A DNA stretch of 28,502 bases from a virus: IMG/VR virus record IMGVR_UViG_3300010354_000451, positions 1-28,502 of that record; one strand, 5' to 3'. Under the pieces are notes generated by a model. That model was not told the origin of the DNA, ran no database searches, and was given only the letters and a program-made list of their open reading frames with translations. Positions 16,107 through 24,082 of this stretch are shown here, piece after piece. A program made the position numbers and the translations under genes. Within the stretch, counting starts at the first letter, position 1; every line of letters begins with the position of its first letter.

Positions 16107-16880
16107 ATGGCCATCACCAAGCCCGAGACCGCCGCCCTGCCGTCGGTCGATTCGTCGATGTTCGAGGCCGATGCCGGCCTCGGCCTCCAGGGGATGTCGC
16201 AGAGCGACTACGCGCTGCCGTTCCTCAAGGTCCTGTCCAGGCAGGACCCGATCCTCGATGACCTGGAGGCGGCCCGTCCGGGCGACATCCTCAACACGGT
16301 CACCAACCACGTCTACAAGGGCAAGGATGGCGTCCGCGTCATCCCCTGCGCCTACCAGCGCCGCTACATCGAGTGGGCGCCGCGTGGCCAGGGCAACGGG
16401 GCTCCGGTCAACATCTTCACCCCGGAGGACCCGCTCCCCAAGACCGAGAGGTCGAAGGACGACAACCGCGAGTACATCGTCGGCGGCGGCGGCAACTACC
16501 TCGACGAGACGCACCAGCACTTCGTGCTCGTCGTGAACGAGGATGGATCCTTCTCCCAGGCCATCATTGCCATGAAGTCCACCCAGCTCAAGAAGAGCCG
16601 GAAGTGGAACTCCATGATCGCCGGCCGCGTCATGATGGGCAAGGCCGGGCCCTTCGTGCCGCCGCGGTTCTCGCACGTCTATCTGCTCAAGACCGTGCAC
16701 GAGGAGAACTCCAAGGGCTCCTGGCACGGGTGGGAGATCTCCGTGCAGGGCGCCGTCCTCGATGCCGCTCTCTACCAGCAGGCCAAGGGCTTCGCCGCGA
16801 GCATTGCGCGCGGCGACGTCAAGGTGAAGCACACCGACGACGGAGAGGCCACCAGCGTGGGTGACGACGTCCCCTTCTGA
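16107..16880 (+). CDS. SSB-like protein with DDVPF tail (257 aa)
   Basis: ATG 16107 is preferred because AGGGG at about 16094-16098 is correctly spaced; an upstream GTG at 16101 is almost on top of that SD. The protein has a conserved ALPFLKVLSRQDP entry, a PGDILNTVTNHVYKGKDGVRVIPC strand region, a YIEWAPRG segment, a long central domain with aromatic strands, and an acidic C-terminal tip GDDVPF resembling the partner-binding DDIPF tip of bacterial SSB. Together with its position beside primase, helicase and polymerase, a single-stranded-DNA-binding role is likely though inferred. Homologues are often left as hypothetical proteins. Confidence 0.65.
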   Translation: MAITKPETAALPSVDSSMFEADAGLGLQGMSQSDYALPFLKVLSRQDPILDDLEAARPGDILNTVTNHVYKGKDGVRVIPCAYQRRYIEWAPRGQGNGAPVNIFTPEDPLPKTERSKDDNREYIVGGGGNYLDETHQHFVLVVNEDGSFSQAIIAMKSTQLKKSRKWNSMIAGRVMMGKAGPFVPPRFSHVYLLKTVHEENSKGSWHGWEISVQGAVLDAALYQQAKGFAASIARGDVKVKHTDDGEATSVGDDVPF

Positions 16881-16890
16881 CCAGCCCTGG

Positions 16891-16921
16891 GCGGGGCTCG
16901 CGGATCATCCGCGGGCTCCGC
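16891..16921 (+). promoter_or_regulatory. Strong intergenic hairpin ahead of the primase
   Basis: GCGGGGCTCGCGG (16891-16903) pairs with CCGCGGGCTCCGC (16909-16921) around an ATCAT loop. That makes 13 pairs, two of them G-U in the + RNA. It begins 10 nt after the SSB-like stop and ends about 14 nt before the primase SD. There is no following T-tract, so processing or translation control is more likely than termination. Confidence 0.55.
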
Positions 16922-16947
16922 CCATTCTGTTCAAGAGGGAGATGGAC

Positions 16948-18489
16948 GTGTCGGACGCTGAACGCTTTGCGAAAATCTTCGACGGACTGAAGTCCGCATA
17001 CGGCACGTACCGCATCGAAAAGCGGGCGGCCAACGGCAAGCATACCGGCAAGGCGACCGTCATCCACGAACCGCGGACCACGGCCCTATGGCGTGCTCAT
17101 CTGCAAGGTTCCGGAGACGGGCTTGCCATCATCCCGATCAACGAAGACAACGCCTGCATCTGGGGCTGCATCGACGTGGACCAGTACCCGCTGGACCACA
17201 AGCTCCTGGTCGAGAAGATCCGGAAGCAGAAGGCGCCCCTGGTTGTCTGCCGCTCCAAGAGCGGCGGCGCGCATGCCTACCTGTTCGTGAAGGAGCAGAT
17301 AGCTGCGGCGCAGATGCGCGACGTGTTGCGCCACCTGGCGTCGTCGCTAGGCATCAGCAACGGCTCGGAGATCTTCCCTAAGCAGGTGGAGCTGAACCTA
17401 GAACGCGGCGACGTCGGCAACATGCTGAACGTCCCCTACTTCGACGCCGATAATGGGCTCCGCTACGCGTTCCTCGACGACGGGACGTCGGCCACGTTGG
17501 AGCAGTTCTTCGAGCTGTATGAGAAGCACGTACAGACTCCAGAGCAGGTCGTCGCCCTGATGGTGGAGAAGCCACGGGAAGACGGGAAGCCCCTGAAGGA
17601 CGGTCCGCCATGTCTACAGGTATTGGCCGAGCAGAAGATTTCGGAAGGAGGCCGCAACAACGGACTTTTCAACCTCGGGGTCTACCTGCGTAAAGCCTTC
17701 CCAGACTCCTGGGAGGCAGAGATCCTCACCTACAACCTGGCCTACCTTGACCCGCCCCTGCCCCTCGGGGAGGTCAACATCATCGTCAAGCAGCTACGGA
17801 AAAAGGACTACGCCTACCGGTGCAAGGACGCGCCGATCAACGCCTACTGCAATTCAGACCTCTGTCGCACACGCCTGCACGGAATTGGCGCGGCCCTCAG
17901 CGGCATGAACATCGCCAACCTCCGCAAATACGACTCCGTGCCGCCCGTGTGGTTCGTGGACGTCAACGGCAGGCCCCTGGAGATCGACACGGAAGCGCTG
18001 ATGAACCAGTCGTACTTCCAGAAGGCCTGCATAGAGCAGCTCAACTTCCTGCCGCGGTCGACATCGAAGCAGGTGTGGGAAGGACGGGTCAACGGCCTCC
18101 TGACCGACATGACCGACACCGACGGCGCGGTGATCAAGGTCTCGCAGGACTCCTCCGTGGTAGGCCAGCTCTACGAGCACCTCGAAGAATGGTGCACCAG
18201 CATGCAACAGGCCGCGACCAAGGAAGAGATCCTGCTGCGCCGGCCATACAAGGACGAGGACGGGCGCATCGTCTTCCGCCTCAAGGATTTCGAAAACTAC
18301 CTGAAGAAGCTGCGGTTCTACGAATTCAAGAGCCACAAGATCGCCCAGCGCCTGCGCGACATGCACGGCACGAGCCTGCTGGTGAAGATCCGAGGTCGGC
18401 CTGTCCGGGTATGGTCCATCCCGCCATTCGAGGGCGATGACGTCGTCGTCGAGGCGCCAAGGTTCGAGAAGAAGGTGGAGCCCTTCTGA
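16948..18489 (+). CDS. Archaeo-eukaryotic-type DNA primase
   Basis: The catalytic core shows the AEP pattern: metal-binding CIDVDQY (Asp76, Asp78), SKSGGAHAYLF (His109), an NGSEIFPKQ strand and DVGNMLNVPYF. A helical PriCT-like part follows (GGRNNGLFNLGVYLRKAFPD), then a Cys cluster (CKDAPINAYCNSDLC) suggesting metal binding. The family resembles phage and TOTE-type AEP primases. I chose GTG 16948 because GAGG at 16935-16938 is correctly spaced and yields an MSDAERF-like N-terminus. ATG 16942 is nearly on the SD, and GTG 16861 would translate through the hairpin. It makes primers for the adjacent polymerase. No helicase domain is fused. Confidence 0.85.
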   Translation: MSDAERFAKIFDGLKSAYGTYRIEKRAANGKHTGKATVIHEPRTTALWRAHLQGSGDGLAIIPINEDNACIWGCIDVDQYPLDHKLLVEKIRKQKAPLVVCRSKSGGAHAYLFVKEQIAAAQMRDVLRHLASSLGISNGSEIFPKQVELNLERGDVGNMLNVPYFDADNGLRYAFLDDGTSATLEQFFELYEKHVQTPEQVVALMVEKPREDGKPLKDGPPCLQVLAEQKISEGGRNNGLFNLGVYLRKAFPDSWEAEILTYNLAYLDPPLPLGEVNIIVKQLRKKDYAYRCKDAPINAYCNSDLCRTRLHGIGAALSGMNIANLRKYDSVPPVWFVDVNGRPLEIDTEALMNQSYFQKACIEQLNFLPRSTSKQVWEGRVNGLLTDMTDTDGAVIKVSQDSSVVGQLYEHLEEWCTSMQQAATKEEILLRRPYKDEDGRIVFRLKDFENYLKKLRFYEFKSHKIAQRLRDMHGTSLLVKIRGRPVRVWSIPPFEGDDVVVEAPRFEKKVEPF

Positions 18490-19985
18490 TGTTCCGGATC
18501 TTCGGACCACCAGGCACAGGCAAGACGACCACCCTCCTGGACATGGTGGACAAGGCCCTGTCCTCCGGCATCCGACCGAACGAGATCGCCTTCCTGGCGT
18601 TCACGCGCCGCGCCGCCACGGAGGCGCGCGAGCGCGCGGCCGCACGCTTCGGTCTCGACCCCAAGAACGACCTCGTTCATTTCCGCACGCTCCACTCCCT
18701 GGCCTACCGCAGCATGGGCATCCGGGAAACCATGCTCATGCAGAGGCAGCACTTTGCGGAACTCTCCAACCGGCTGGGCCTCGACATGGCCACGCAGGTG
18801 GAGGACGACGAGATCGGCCTTGTCACCACCGACCACCCCATCCTCGCGCTGGTCAACCTGGCACGACTGCGCAAGGTCAGCGTCCGAAGGCAGTACGACG
18901 AGAGCAACCTGTCCGAGCCGTGGATGCTCGTCGACTACGTGGCCCGCGGGTACCAGAGCTATCGCGCGGCCAACAACCTCCTCGACTACACCGACATGCT
19001 GGAGATGTTCGCCCGCACCGCCACGGAGCGCTGCCCGCGGTTCAAGCTGGCGTTCCTGGACGAGGCGCAGGACCTGTCTCCCCTGCAATGGGACATCGCC
19101 CACGCCATCGACGAGATCTCAGATCGCATGTACGTCGCCGGCGACGACGATCAGGCGATCTACCGGTGGGCCGGCGCGGACGTCGACCACTTCATCAACC
19201 TTCCCGGCGGCAGCGAAGTCCTGCGCCAGAGCTACCGGATCCCCGCGAAGGTGCACGAGCTGGCGGAGTCCGTGTCCCGGCGCATCCGTGCGCGCTTCCC
19301 CAAGACCTACCTGCCCCGAGATGAGGCCGGCGTCGTGGAGCGCGTGGAGGGCATCGACCAGATCGACATGTCCAGCGGCTCGTGGCTCGTTCTCACGCAG
19401 GCGAACTACATGTCGTCGCCGCTCGCCTCCGACCTGCGCGACCGCGGCATCCTCTTCGAGCGGAACGGGCGCCGGTCCATCCCCCTGGACGTCTCCCTGG
19501 CCGTCACCGGCTGGGAGCGCCTGCGCAAGGGCCAGGAGATCTCCCTGGACATGGCCAAGAACGTCTACTCGTTCATGTCCGGAAACGGAAAGCGCATCGC
19601 CCGCGGGAAGAAGGTCATCACCGCCCCGGACACGTCATCCTTCACCCTCGAAGACCTCCAAAAGGACCACGGCCTCCTGGTCGGCCGCGAGCTGATCTGG
19701 CACGAGGCCCTCGACCGGCTACCCGACGTCGACAAGACCTACGTGATTGCCATGCTCCGGAGGGGAGAGAAGTTCAACGCCACTCCACGCGTGCGCCTGT
19801 CCACCATCCACGGTTCGAAGGGCGCGGAAGCCGACAACGTCATCCTGTTCCCGGACCTGTCTCCCATCGCAGCCAGGGAGCCATCCGACGACACCCACCG
19901 GCTCTTCTACGTCGGCCTCACCCGGGCCAAGAGGTGCCTCTACATCCCCTTCCCCCACGACACAGCGCGGAGTTACGAAATATGA
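18489..19985 (+). CDS. UvrD/Rep-like superfamily 1 helicase
   Basis: The 498-residue protein has all main SF1 motifs: Walker A GPPGTGKTTT (Lys12), Ia-like FLAFTRRAATEARERA, motif II LDEAQDLSPLQ (Asp191-Glu192), motif III GDDDQAIYRWAGA, motif IV QSYRIP, motif V STIHGSKGAEADNVI and motif VI FYVGLTRAKRCLYI. It is shorter than cellular UvrD (~720 residues) and starts directly at the Walker A strand, so it is a minimal helicase. It likely unwinds DNA 3'-5' during phage replication or repair (family knowledge). Start and stop overlap the primase and the next gene, placing it in the replisome operon. Confidence 0.93.
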   Translation: MFRIFGPPGTGKTTTLLDMVDKALSSGIRPNEIAFLAFTRRAATEARERAAARFGLDPKNDLVHFRTLHSLAYRSMGIRETMLMQRQHFAELSNRLGLDMATQVEDDEIGLVTTDHPILALVNLARLRKVSVRRQYDESNLSEPWMLVDYVARGYQSYRAANNLLDYTDMLEMFARTATERCPRFKLAFLDEAQDLSPLQWDIAHAIDEISDRMYVAGDDDQAIYRWAGADVDHFINLPGGSEVLRQSYRIPAKVHELAESVSRRIRARFPKTYLPRDEAGVVERVEGIDQIDMSSGSWLVLTQANYMSSPLASDLRDRGILFERNGRRSIPLDVSLAVTGWERLRKGQEISLDMAKNVYSFMSGNGKRIARGKKVITAPDTSSFTLEDLQKDHGLLVGRELIWHEALDRLPDVDKTYVIAMLRRGEKFNATPRVRLSTIHGSKGAEADNVILFPDLSPIAAREPSDDTHRLFYVGLTRAKRCLYIPFPHDTARSYEI

Positions 19986-20266
19986 AAAGACACGAGGTTC
20001 TCATCCAGGCCGCCGACCTGATCGACGGCGCGCGCCACCAGAACTACGGGTCGGCCCACAAGAATTTCGACGACATCGCACGCATCTGGAGCGTCCTGAG
20101 GGACGGCAGCAAGGACGAATTCGACGGCGTCGATGTCGCCATGTTCATGATCGCCACCAAGCTGGCCAGGCTCATGAAGAGCCCGAACAACCCCGACCAT
20201 TGGATCGACATCGCGGGGTACGCGGCCCTCGGTGCAGAGATCGCCACCATGGACTCCAATCCATGA
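19982..20266 (+). CDS. DUF6378-like small phage protein
   Basis: ATG 19982 overlaps the helicase stop by 4 nt; the upstream open frame is a shadow inside the helicase. The 94-residue protein contains LIQAADLIDGARHQNYGSAH, NFDDIARIW, DVAMFMIATKLARLM and DHWIDIAGYAAL, the conserved order of the DUF6378 family. The acidic helices with DHWIDIAGYA recall all-alpha nucleotide pyrophosphatase-like proteins, but the function of this family is unproven. Position between helicase and polymerase suggests support of DNA synthesis. Confidence 0.75.
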   Translation: MKRHEVLIQAADLIDGARHQNYGSAHKNFDDIARIWSVLRDGSKDEFDGVDVAMFMIATKLARLMKSPNNPDHWIDIAGYAALGAEIATMDSNP

Positions 20267-22164
20267 CTACGAAGCTCCAGTTCCCCATGTTCTCCAAGCC
20301 TTCGGAATGGCTCCCGGTGGCCGAGTTCCCGTCCATCGAGGGCTTTGACGAGATCGCCGTCGACACGGAAACGCGCGACCCGAACCTCAAGACGATGGGG
20401 CCCGGCTGGCCGCGCCAGGACGGCGAGATCATCGGCTTCGCCGTCGCCACCAAGGGATGGAGCGTCTACCTTCCCATCGCCCACCTGGGAGGCGGCAACC
20501 TCGACAAGCGCCTCGTCCTGAAGTGGATGAAGCACGTCTGCGAGAGCCCCGTCGACAAGGTCATGCACAACGCCCAGTACGACCTGGGATGGCTGCGCGC
20601 CACGGGGATCGAGGTCAAGGGACGCGTCTTCGACACCATGGTCGCCGCCAGCCTCGTCGACGAGAACCGCTTCAGCTACAGCCTCAACGCCCTGGCCTAC
20701 GACTACCTCGGCAAGGTCAAGGCGGAGGGCGGCCTGACCGCCGCGGCTCGCGAATTCGGCGTCGACCCGAAGGGGGAGATGTGGAAGCTGCCGGCCATGT
20801 ACGTCGGACCCTACGCAGAGGGCGACGCGTCCCTGACGCTGGAGCTGTGGGACCACCTCAAGGCGACCATCGCCAAGGAGTCCCTGACCACCGTCTGGGA
20901 CCTGGAGACGCGCCTGCTGCCCTGCATCCTCGACATGACGTGGCGCGGCGTGCGCTTCGACATCGACAAGGCCGAGCGGGCACGCCAATACGTCCGGAAG
21001 GTGGAGAAGGACGCCCTGGCCAGCATCCGCTCCATGGCCGGCATGGACGTCGAGATCTGGGCGGCCCAGAGCATCGCCAAGGCCTTCGACAAGCTCTCCA
21101 TCGCCTACCCGCGCACGGACAAGGGCTCGCCCTCCTTCAAGTCGTCGTTCCTGTCGTCCTGCGAGCACCCGCTGGCCAAGGCCATCCACGAGGCGCGCGA
21201 GGTCAACAAGATCAACGGCACCTTCATCGACGGGCTGATGAACACCGTGCGCAACGGGCGCATCCACAGCCACATCAACCAGATCCGGTCCGACGACGGC
21301 GGCACCGTCACCGGCCGCATTTCGATGAGCAACCCCAACCTCCAGCAGATCCCGGGCCGCAACCCGGTCCTCGGGCCGCTTGTCCGAGGCCTGTTCCTGC
21401 CGGAAGAGGGCGAGACCTGGGCCGGCATCGACTTCAGCCAGCAGGAGCCCCGCATCCTCGTCCACTACGCGGCGCTCTACGGCCAGAGCCGCGGCATCGA
21501 ACTCCCCGGCGTTTCGGAATTCGTCCGCAGCTACAACGAGAACCCCAACCACGACTTCCACCAGCTCGTCGCGGACATGGCCGGCATCTCCCGCAAGGAG
21601 GCCAAGGTCATCAACCTCGCCATGATGTACGGCATGGGGGTCAACAAGCTCGCCGGCGAACTCGACGTCTCCGTCGACGAGGCCAAGGACCTCACCAAGC
21701 AGTACCACGAGCGCGTCCCCTTCGTGCGGGCCCTCAGCCAGGCCGTCCAGAACAGGGTCGACGACCCGCGGTCCGAGGGCGCCCTGCGCACCCTCAAGGG
21801 ACGGAAGTGCCGCTTCGACCTCTGGGAGCCCCAGGGCTTCCAGGCCCACAAGGCCCTGAAGCACGTCGAGGCGCTCGCGACCCACGGCCCGGGCGTCCGC
21901 CTGCGCCGCGCCTACACCTACAAGGCCCTCAACCGGCTCATCCAGGGCAGCGCGGCCGACATGACCAAGCAGGCGATGGTCAACCTCTACGAGGCCGGCA
22001 CCACGCCGATCCTCCAGGTGCACGACGAGCTGTGCATGTCCGTCCGCGATGCGGACCAGGCCCGGGCCATGTCCTGGGCCATGCAATCGGCCATCCCCCT
22101 GGCCGTTCCACTCAAGTGCGACATCGCACTTGGGCCTTCCTGGGGCGAGTCAGTTGAAGTATAG
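20263..22164 (+). CDS. polA: Family A DNA polymerase with 3'-5' exonuclease
   Basis: The start is ATG 20263, overlapping the previous stop (ATGA). The 633-residue protein has an intact exonuclease domain: VDTET (Asp34, Glu36), HNAQYD (Asp107) and YAEGD (Tyr184, Asp188). The polymerase domain has TGRISMSNPNLQQIPG, motif A GIDFSQQEPRI (Asp390), motif B RKEAKVINLAMMYGMG and motif C QVHDEL (His587-Asp588-Glu589). It lacks the 5' nuclease domain, as T7 polymerase does. The residue equivalent to E. coli Phe762 is Leu452 (the INL of motif B), placing it in the Leu762 class of phage enzymes. It is the replicative polymerase, last in the operon. Confidence 0.97.
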   Translation: MTTKLQFPMFSKPSEWLPVAEFPSIEGFDEIAVDTETRDPNLKTMGPGWPRQDGEIIGFAVATKGWSVYLPIAHLGGGNLDKRLVLKWMKHVCESPVDKVMHNAQYDLGWLRATGIEVKGRVFDTMVAASLVDENRFSYSLNALAYDYLGKVKAEGGLTAAAREFGVDPKGEMWKLPAMYVGPYAEGDASLTLELWDHLKATIAKESLTTVWDLETRLLPCILDMTWRGVRFDIDKAERARQYVRKVEKDALASIRSMAGMDVEIWAAQSIAKAFDKLSIAYPRTDKGSPSFKSSFLSSCEHPLAKAIHEAREVNKINGTFIDGLMNTVRNGRIHSHINQIRSDDGGTVTGRISMSNPNLQQIPGRNPVLGPLVRGLFLPEEGETWAGIDFSQQEPRILVHYAALYGQSRGIELPGVSEFVRSYNENPNHDFHQLVADMAGISRKEAKVINLAMMYGMGVNKLAGELDVSVDEAKDLTKQYHERVPFVRALSQAVQNRVDDPRSEGALRTLKGRKCRFDLWEPQGFQAHKALKHVEALATHGPGVRLRRAYTYKALNRLIQGSAADMTKQAMVNLYEAGTTPILQVHDELCMSVRDADQARAMSWAMQSAIPLAVPLKCDIALGPSWGESVEV

Positions 22165-22181
22165 GATTGGTGAGATAAGAG
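22154..22181 (+). promoter_or_regulatory. Weak promoter candidate before the ribbon-helix-helix gene
   Basis: TTGAAG (22154-22159) and TAAGAG (22176-22181) are 16 bp apart across the polymerase stop and the 27-bp gap that follows. The match is moderate and only positional context supports it. Confidence 0.25.
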
Positions 22182-22191
22182 CGAGGTAACG

Positions 22192-22599
22192 ATGCCCCCA
22201 GTTCCAGTCTTCGGCTCCAAGAGCCGCAAGTACAAGTCCATCATCATCCATCGAGAGAACTACGAGGAGCTGGCGGTCATCGCCAAGATCGAGGGACGGT
22301 ACATCACCGGACAGTTCCGCATCATCCTCGACACCTGGAAGCGACAGAACCTCTCCAAGAATGACCTGGCCTTCCTCTCCGCGGAACTCTCCGCCCTGCG
22401 CGCAGAGCGCGACAAGCGCGAAGAGGCCGAGATCGCCTCCGAGCGCAGGCTCCGCGAGCTGGAGGAGTCCGGCATCATCCCCCGACGGGTAAAGCTGCCG
22501 CCAAGGCCAGGGCGTCAGAAGAAGCGAGAAATGTCCGAAGCGGATGAAATCCTCTCCAAGATCCCCCAGACGGCAGACAAGGAGCCATCCGATGGGTAA
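22192..22599 (+). CDS. Ribbon-helix-helix-like DNA-binding protein candidate
   Basis: The 135-residue basic protein has a strand (KSIIIHR, residues 15-21), a helix (NYEELAVIAKIEG), a turn and a second helix (TGQFRIILDTWKRQ), which fits the ribbon-helix-helix fold of Arc/MetJ-type regulators. Residues 55-93 form a charged coiled coil (LSALRAERDKREEAE), and the tail is Lys/Arg/Pro-rich. It may be a phage transcription regulator; the fold assignment comes from pattern only. SD GAGG at 22183-22186 supports ATG 22192. The stop overlaps the methyltransferase start by 8 nt. Confidence 0.5.
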   Translation: MPPVPVFGSKSRKYKSIIIHRENYEELAVIAKIEGRYITGQFRIILDTWKRQNLSKNDLAFLSAELSALRAERDKREEAEIASERRLRELEESGIIPRRVKLPPRPGRQKKREMSEADEILSKIPQTADKEPSDG

Positions 22600-23182
22600 G
22601 CGCAGCTCGTTCGAACGCCACCCCCAGGACTTCTACGTCACCCCCAAGGTCGCCATCTGGCCGCTCCTCCCGCACCTCGAAGGACAGCATCTGATGACGG
22701 AGTCGGCTTCGGTCGACACCTTCTACGAGCCCTGCGCCGGCGACGGCGCACTCGTCAGGCACCTCCTCGAAGAAGGACTGGGCTGCGCCGGCGCGTCAGA
22801 CACCACGCCTCGCGGCCCGCGGATCGCGACCAAGGATGCCCTCACCCTGACCGAGGCCGACATCGCCTACTGCGACGCCATCATCACCAACCCGCCCTGG
22901 GACAGGAAGGTCCTCCACCCGCTCATCGAGCGCCTCTCCAGCCTGCGGCCGACCTGGCTGCTTCTGGACTCCGACTGGGTGCACACGCGCCAGGCCATCC
23001 CCTACATGCCCAGGCTGCGCACCATCGTCAGCGTCGGGAGGCTCAAGTGGATCCCTGGCAGCAAGATGACCGGCAAGGACAACTGCTCATGGCACGAGTT
23101 CGTCGACCCCGAAATTCATCCGTTCCAGGCGACCGCATTCTACGGTCGTCTGAGCCACGCAAATGGACACGATGCCTCCTGA
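22592..23182 (+). CDS. Adenine-specific DNA methyltransferase candidate
   Basis: The 196-residue protein has the SAM-binding motif FYEPCAGDG (residues 44-52) followed by the amino-methyltransferase catalytic motif TNPPWDR (NPPW at 100-103), typical of N6-adenine methyltransferases. It is short and has no obvious target-recognition domain or partner restriction enzyme, so it looks like an orphan phage enzyme, possibly protecting phage DNA or marking replication. ATG 22592 is supported by AAGGAG at about 22579-22584; the upstream open frame is not needed. It overlaps the upstream gene by 8 nt. Confidence 0.8.
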   Translation: MGKRSSFERHPQDFYVTPKVAIWPLLPHLEGQHLMTESASVDTFYEPCAGDGALVRHLLEEGLGCAGASDTTPRGPRIATKDALTLTEADIAYCDAIITNPPWDRKVLHPLIERLSSLRPTWLLLDSDWVHTRQAIPYMPRLRTIVSVGRLKWIPGSKMTGKDNCSWHEFVDPEIHPFQATAFYGRLSHANGHDAS

Positions 23183-23686
23183 TCCCGGCCAAGGAGAAGG
23201 ACTTCGAGCCATGGGCACGGCTGCGAAGAGAGCCGGTTCGAACTTGAGCCCTATGAACCGAAGTGGAGCGCAGACGAACTGTCCTACGACAACTACCTGG
23301 GCTTCCTGGCGATGCAGCGCACGCATGGACGCGCGCACTTCTTCGCCTTCGCGGAATTCGAGGACAGCCAGGACCCGGAATTCGTCGGCGGCGTCTACTT
23401 CAGTCACTTCTTCGTCGGCAGCGAAAGCTCCTGCCGCATCGCCTACTGGATCGGGACCAGGTACCACGGCATGGGCCTGGCCACCGAAGCTGTCCGCGGC
23501 GCGTGCCGCTTCGCGTTCAACAATTTCCGTCGCGTCGAGGCCTTCGTCGCTGAGGACAACGTGGCCAGCCAGAGGGTCCTTGAACGCAACGGCTTCCACA
23601 TGGAGGGCTTCTGCCGCGAGAACCTCCAGGTCAACGGCAAGTGGACCGACCACATACTTTACGCCATCTTGAGGAATGACCAATGA
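23163..23686 (+). CDS. RimJ-type GNAT N-acetyltransferase with broken N-terminal frame
   Basis: The intact part (frame open from 23183, first ATG 23312) encodes the GNAT core: YWIGTRYHGMGLATEAV (acetyl-CoA loop), FNNFRRVEAFVAEDNVASQR, VLERNGFHMEGF and a final NGKWTDHILYAIL. The expected N-terminus is in other frames. RCLLIPAKEKDFEPWARLRRE (about 23170-23232) lies in the next frame and ends at a stop at 23245. It joins SRFELEPYEPKW (from 23231) exactly if two bases of the AGAGAG run at 23227-23232 are restored. A similar ACAC site at 23166-23170 would connect it to ATG 23163. It may be a pseudogene, sequencing error or programmed shift. Confidence 0.75.
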
Positions 23687-24072
23687 CCTCCTCCAAATCC
23701 CGAAACGGCAGGTACCTCGTCACCCACGATTCGCTCTGGGAAAAGGTAAGCAAGATCGACGGTGAGTTCACGTCGAGCGATGTCATGCTGCTCTTCGAGA
23801 ATGCCAACCCGAACGCCGTTTCGGGAGGGCTGACCCACCTCGTGCGCAAGAAAAAGCTCATCTGTTCGCGGACCGAGGTGCACAAGAGCAATCGCCACGT
23901 TGTCTACTACACCGTCAACCCCGACTACGACGAAGAGGACGACGATGGCCATTCCTCCGTCGGGATCGGCAATGGGGACAAGATCTTTGCAAAGTTGATG
24001 GGATCACGCCGGTATCAGGACTTCATCCCCGCGCGCCACGCGTCCAAGGAATCCAAAAGTTCTTCTGCCTGA
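23683..24072 (+). CDS. Possible winged-helix protein (129 aa)
   Basis: ATG 23683 overlaps the acetyltransferase stop (ATGA). Residues ~15-80 look like a winged helix: SLWEKVSKIDGEFTSSDVML (helix-turn), NPNAVSGGLTHLVRKKKLI (candidate recognition helix), and two strands CSRTEVHK and HVVYYTVNP (wing). This is followed by an acidic stretch DEEDDD and a basic Ser/Lys-rich tail. This resembles small phage DNA-binding proteins that sense whether genes can be expressed; the fold is inferred. It is the last gene before a probable transcription break. Confidence 0.5.
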   Translation: MTSSKSRNGRYLVTHDSLWEKVSKIDGEFTSSDVMLLFENANPNAVSGGLTHLVRKKKLICSRTEVHKSNRHVVYYTVNPDYDEEDDDGHSSVGIGNGDKIFAKLMGSRRYQDFIPARHASKESKSSSA

Positions 24073-24079
24073 ACTTTTT
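24055..24079 (+). terminator. Terminator-like hairpin at the end of the 129-residue gene
   Basis: AAAAGTTC (24055-24062) pairs with GAACTTTT (24071-24078) around an 8-nt loop, followed by a further T. The stem overlaps the last codons and stop of the upstream gene. The stem is AT-rich, which makes it weak, but the run of T after it is typical of intrinsic terminators. Confidence 0.4.
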
Positions 24080-24082
24080 GTC

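Noticed and set aside
16861-16947. Upstream GTG start of the primase
   Set aside because: It would translate through a 13-pair hairpin, give a Pro-rich unconserved N-terminus and overlap the upstream gene by 20 bp without good SD.
20044-22157. Long open frames in other frames across the polymerase gene
   Set aside because: The polymerase frame has all catalytic motifs; the others are rich in Arg/Pro/Gly or Val/Leu/Gly without domains.
23225-23252. GGTTCGAA segment resembling a tRNA T-loop
   Set aside because: Flanking bases do not pair as a T-stem, no acceptor or anticodon arm is present, and it is inside coding sequence.
23163-23672. Frame-0 ORF of 169 codons over the acetyltransferase
   Set aside because: Ser/Thr/Arg-rich shadow of the GNAT frame; only its first two codons may be real.
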